A DNA stretch of 5,524 bases from Nitrososphaerales archaeon TH5896 (GTDB taxonomy: Archaea; Thermoproteota; Nitrososphaeria; Nitrososphaerales; Nitrososphaeraceae), in NCBI GenBank assembly GCA_014523625.1, contig JAATVP010000123.1, positions 1 to 5,524 of the forward strand, read 5' to 3'. Positions 4,627 through 5,524 of the stretch are shown piece by piece (the stretch's first letter is position 1; every line of letters begins with the position of its first letter). The translations under genes were made by a program, and so were the position numbers. The notes under the pieces were generated by a model. The model made no database searches, was not told the origin of the DNA, and worked only from the letters and a program-made list of their open reading frames with translations.

Positions 4627-5092
4627 GAATAATCCTTTCATTCTGTCTATCAGGGTATTTGCCAACTCAATCCTGGGCCCTGTTATAATGCACATCTGCG
4701 TATCTGAGATACGCAAATTGTTGAAGCATAGCCAAGCCATATTTCTAAGCATTAACTCAGTAATACCTAATCCAGTAGCCTTCTTTATCCAGACATGTTT
4801 GTGCTTCTGCAGTGTATCGAATAGCAGCTGTTCATAATCGAATAATGGGATACTTGACCATTCTTCTGAGGCATTCCGATAGCATGATTAAATGAGCTTA
4901 CTGTTTGAGCGTCATTTTGAGTAGAGTAAGTTCGTCTAGATCTAGTTTTTGAGCGTGATTTTCATCAAAACTAGCTCTCCAATTATAGAACGGTAATCCA
5001 CTAAGTAGCTCAAACTGCTGTGCGTTTGTACTTCCCAGCTGCGATTCGTACTTATCCAGTATTTTCGATAGGTTCTGCAGTGACAGTGTCAT
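4627..5092 (-). pseudogene. broken N-terminal part of a terminase-like ATPase gene
   Basis: Three reading frames, read in order, give one continuous protein. It runs MTLSLQNLSKILDKYESQLG… to FDENHAQ, then FNHAIGMPQKNGQ, then IPLFDYEQLLFDTL…VWIKKATGLGITELMLR…MAWLC…CIITGPRIELANTLIDRMKGLF. KKATGLGITE has the form of the deviant Walker A loop of phage and archaeal-virus large terminases, and TGPRIELA…RMK fits the next strand and helix. I recall similar proteins in thaumarchaeal genomes, so this is family recognition, not a search. Terminases translocate DNA into capsids and normally exceed 400 residues; only about 141 codons remain. Two frame breaks are visible. One is a 44-base insertion flanked by direct repeats (4904-4962), and removing it restores the frame. 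The other is about one base lost near 4840-4850. After 4627 the similarity ends and the Walker B and nuclease parts are absent. The start ATG at 5092 is intact. Confidence 0.6.
4904..4962. repeat. 15-bp direct repeats flanking a frame-breaking insertion
   Basis: TTTGAGCGTCATTTT (4904-4918) and TTTGAGCGTGATTTT (4948-4962) differ at one base and lie 44 bases apart. The 29 bases between them contain the palindrome CTAGATCTAG. On the minus strand both copies read AAT-(C/G)AC-GCT-CAA in the same codon phase, so deleting one copy plus the spacer rejoins the terminase-like frame. Confidence 0.7.
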
Positions 5093-5140
5093 TTACTATT
5101 GCTTCCTGCTCCTGAGAGATAAAAGCTACCGTTGCTAATG

Positions 5141-5154
5141 TATAAATAATATAT
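5141..5154. promoter_or_regulatory. shared AT-rich TATA region for two divergent broken genes
   Basis: TATAAATAATATAT can serve as a TATA element on either strand. On the plus strand it would start transcription near 5167-5178, ahead of the ATG at 5197 of the hydrolase remnant. On the minus strand it would start near 5117, giving a leader of about 25 bases with AGGA-type sequence before the ATG at 5092. Confidence 0.35.
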
Positions 5155-5157
5155 AGA

Positions 5158-5171
5158 TTGTTAGCTAACAA
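5158..5171. promoter_or_regulatory. perfect 14-bp palindrome at the promoter
   Basis: TTGTTAGCTAACAA is a perfect palindrome right after the shared TATA region, at the expected plus-strand transcription start. The position suits a repressor operator. It also contains the TTG codon that could start the hydrolase remnant. Confidence 0.4.
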
Positions 5172-5524
5172 GACAAAATTGATAATCAAAAGTCTAATGG
5201 TTTTGCCTGTATTAACGATGCTATTATCTTTTGTTGTGCTATCGTGCAATAACGATTTGAGTTCCATTGAACCTGTATACGGCCAGGGAGAGAATATCAA
5301 TAGCACTTTGCCCTTTCCTTCTTCTTCTTCTTTTCAATCCAAAGCCGCTATTTTGGATAATATGCCATCACACAACGTTACTGTAGGTGATATAAATATC
5401 GCCTACAATTTGTTCTGTTTGATTATCATCCTTATGGCTGACAAGATGTTAGATACTGGAATATCGCTTCTCTGGATATTATAAGAATAATCTTATCATT
5501 TGGGGTGTCTGCTTTTACGGGTAG
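5158..5524 (+). pseudogene. decayed secreted alpha/beta hydrolase, runs off the window
   Basis: The open frame from TTG 5158 (or ATG 5197) to the stop at 5484 encodes an N-terminal signal region, KTKLIIKSLMVLPVLTMLL. A possible lipobox VLSC follows at Cys30, then a Ser-rich linker and MPSHNVTVGDINIAYNLF (about 69-86). That last stretch is what one sees before the first core strand of thaumarchaeal alpha/beta hydrolases (VGDI.IAY..FG). The expected G.GDPI.L..G motif is absent. LDTGISLLWIL then stops at 5484, and another frame shows NNLII and GVSAFTG-like pieces that resemble the strand leading to FDNRGVG. The gene thus appears broken by several small indels and lacks the catalytic Ser, Asp and His, which would lie beyond the window. 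If functional, such enzymes hydrolyse esters outside the cell. The TTG start gives the better signal peptide; the promoter position favours ATG 5197. Confidence 0.5.

Noticed and set aside
4586..4837. 83-codon plus-strand frame
   Set aside because: It is antisense to the recognisable terminase-like fragment.
5052..5306. 84-codon minus-strand frame
   Set aside because: It is antisense to the hydrolase signal region and spans the shared promoter.

Overview
The window reads as low-GC chromosomal DNA of an ammonia-oxidising thaumarchaeon (Nitrososphaerales, Nitrosocosmicus/Nitrososphaera-like). This is inferred from gene content and signals: a short archaeal winged-helix protein, several secreted proteins with Asn-, Ser- or Ala-rich tails, TATA boxes about 25-30 bases before leaderless starts, and short T-runs in place of long hairpin terminators. 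There is no rRNA, tRNA or CRISPR array.

Layout: (1) 35-624, minus strand: a winged-helix gene followed after 2 bases by a small membrane-anchored or secreted protein; the ribosome binding site of the second gene lies in the last codons of the first. (2) 625-1293: no convincing gene, but a dense series of inverted repeats, including a long hairpin (1026-1099) and a second one (1166-1215) built from the same 12-base motif. (3) 1294-1536, minus: a probable remnant of a tyrosine integrase N-terminus. (4) 1576-2388, minus: an intact aldo/keto reductase, the only clear metabolic enzyme. (5) 2774-3121, minus, and 3504-4436, plus: two divergent genes for secreted proteins, the second with an Ig-like domain and a long Ser/Ala tail. 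(6) 4437-5524: decaying sequence. It holds a broken terminase-like ATPase gene (minus) and, divergent from it, a broken secreted alpha/beta hydrolase (plus) that runs off the window.

The most unusual feature is a motif family, GGTCGTCCTACC, with five copies: 1035, 1079, 1166, 1204 and 4569. The first four form two hairpins whose mismatches are G-U compatible only if the plus strand is transcribed. The fourth and fifth copies face each other in inverted orientation, share an adjoining TTTGTTAC, and both carry GTTACT-N8-AGTAAC just inside. They therefore look like the two ends of a roughly 3.4-kb segment that carries the integrase remnant, the reductase and both secreted-protein genes. Together with the terminase fragment this suggests a decayed mobile or proviral island. 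That interpretation is inference; the repeats and broken frames are directly visible.
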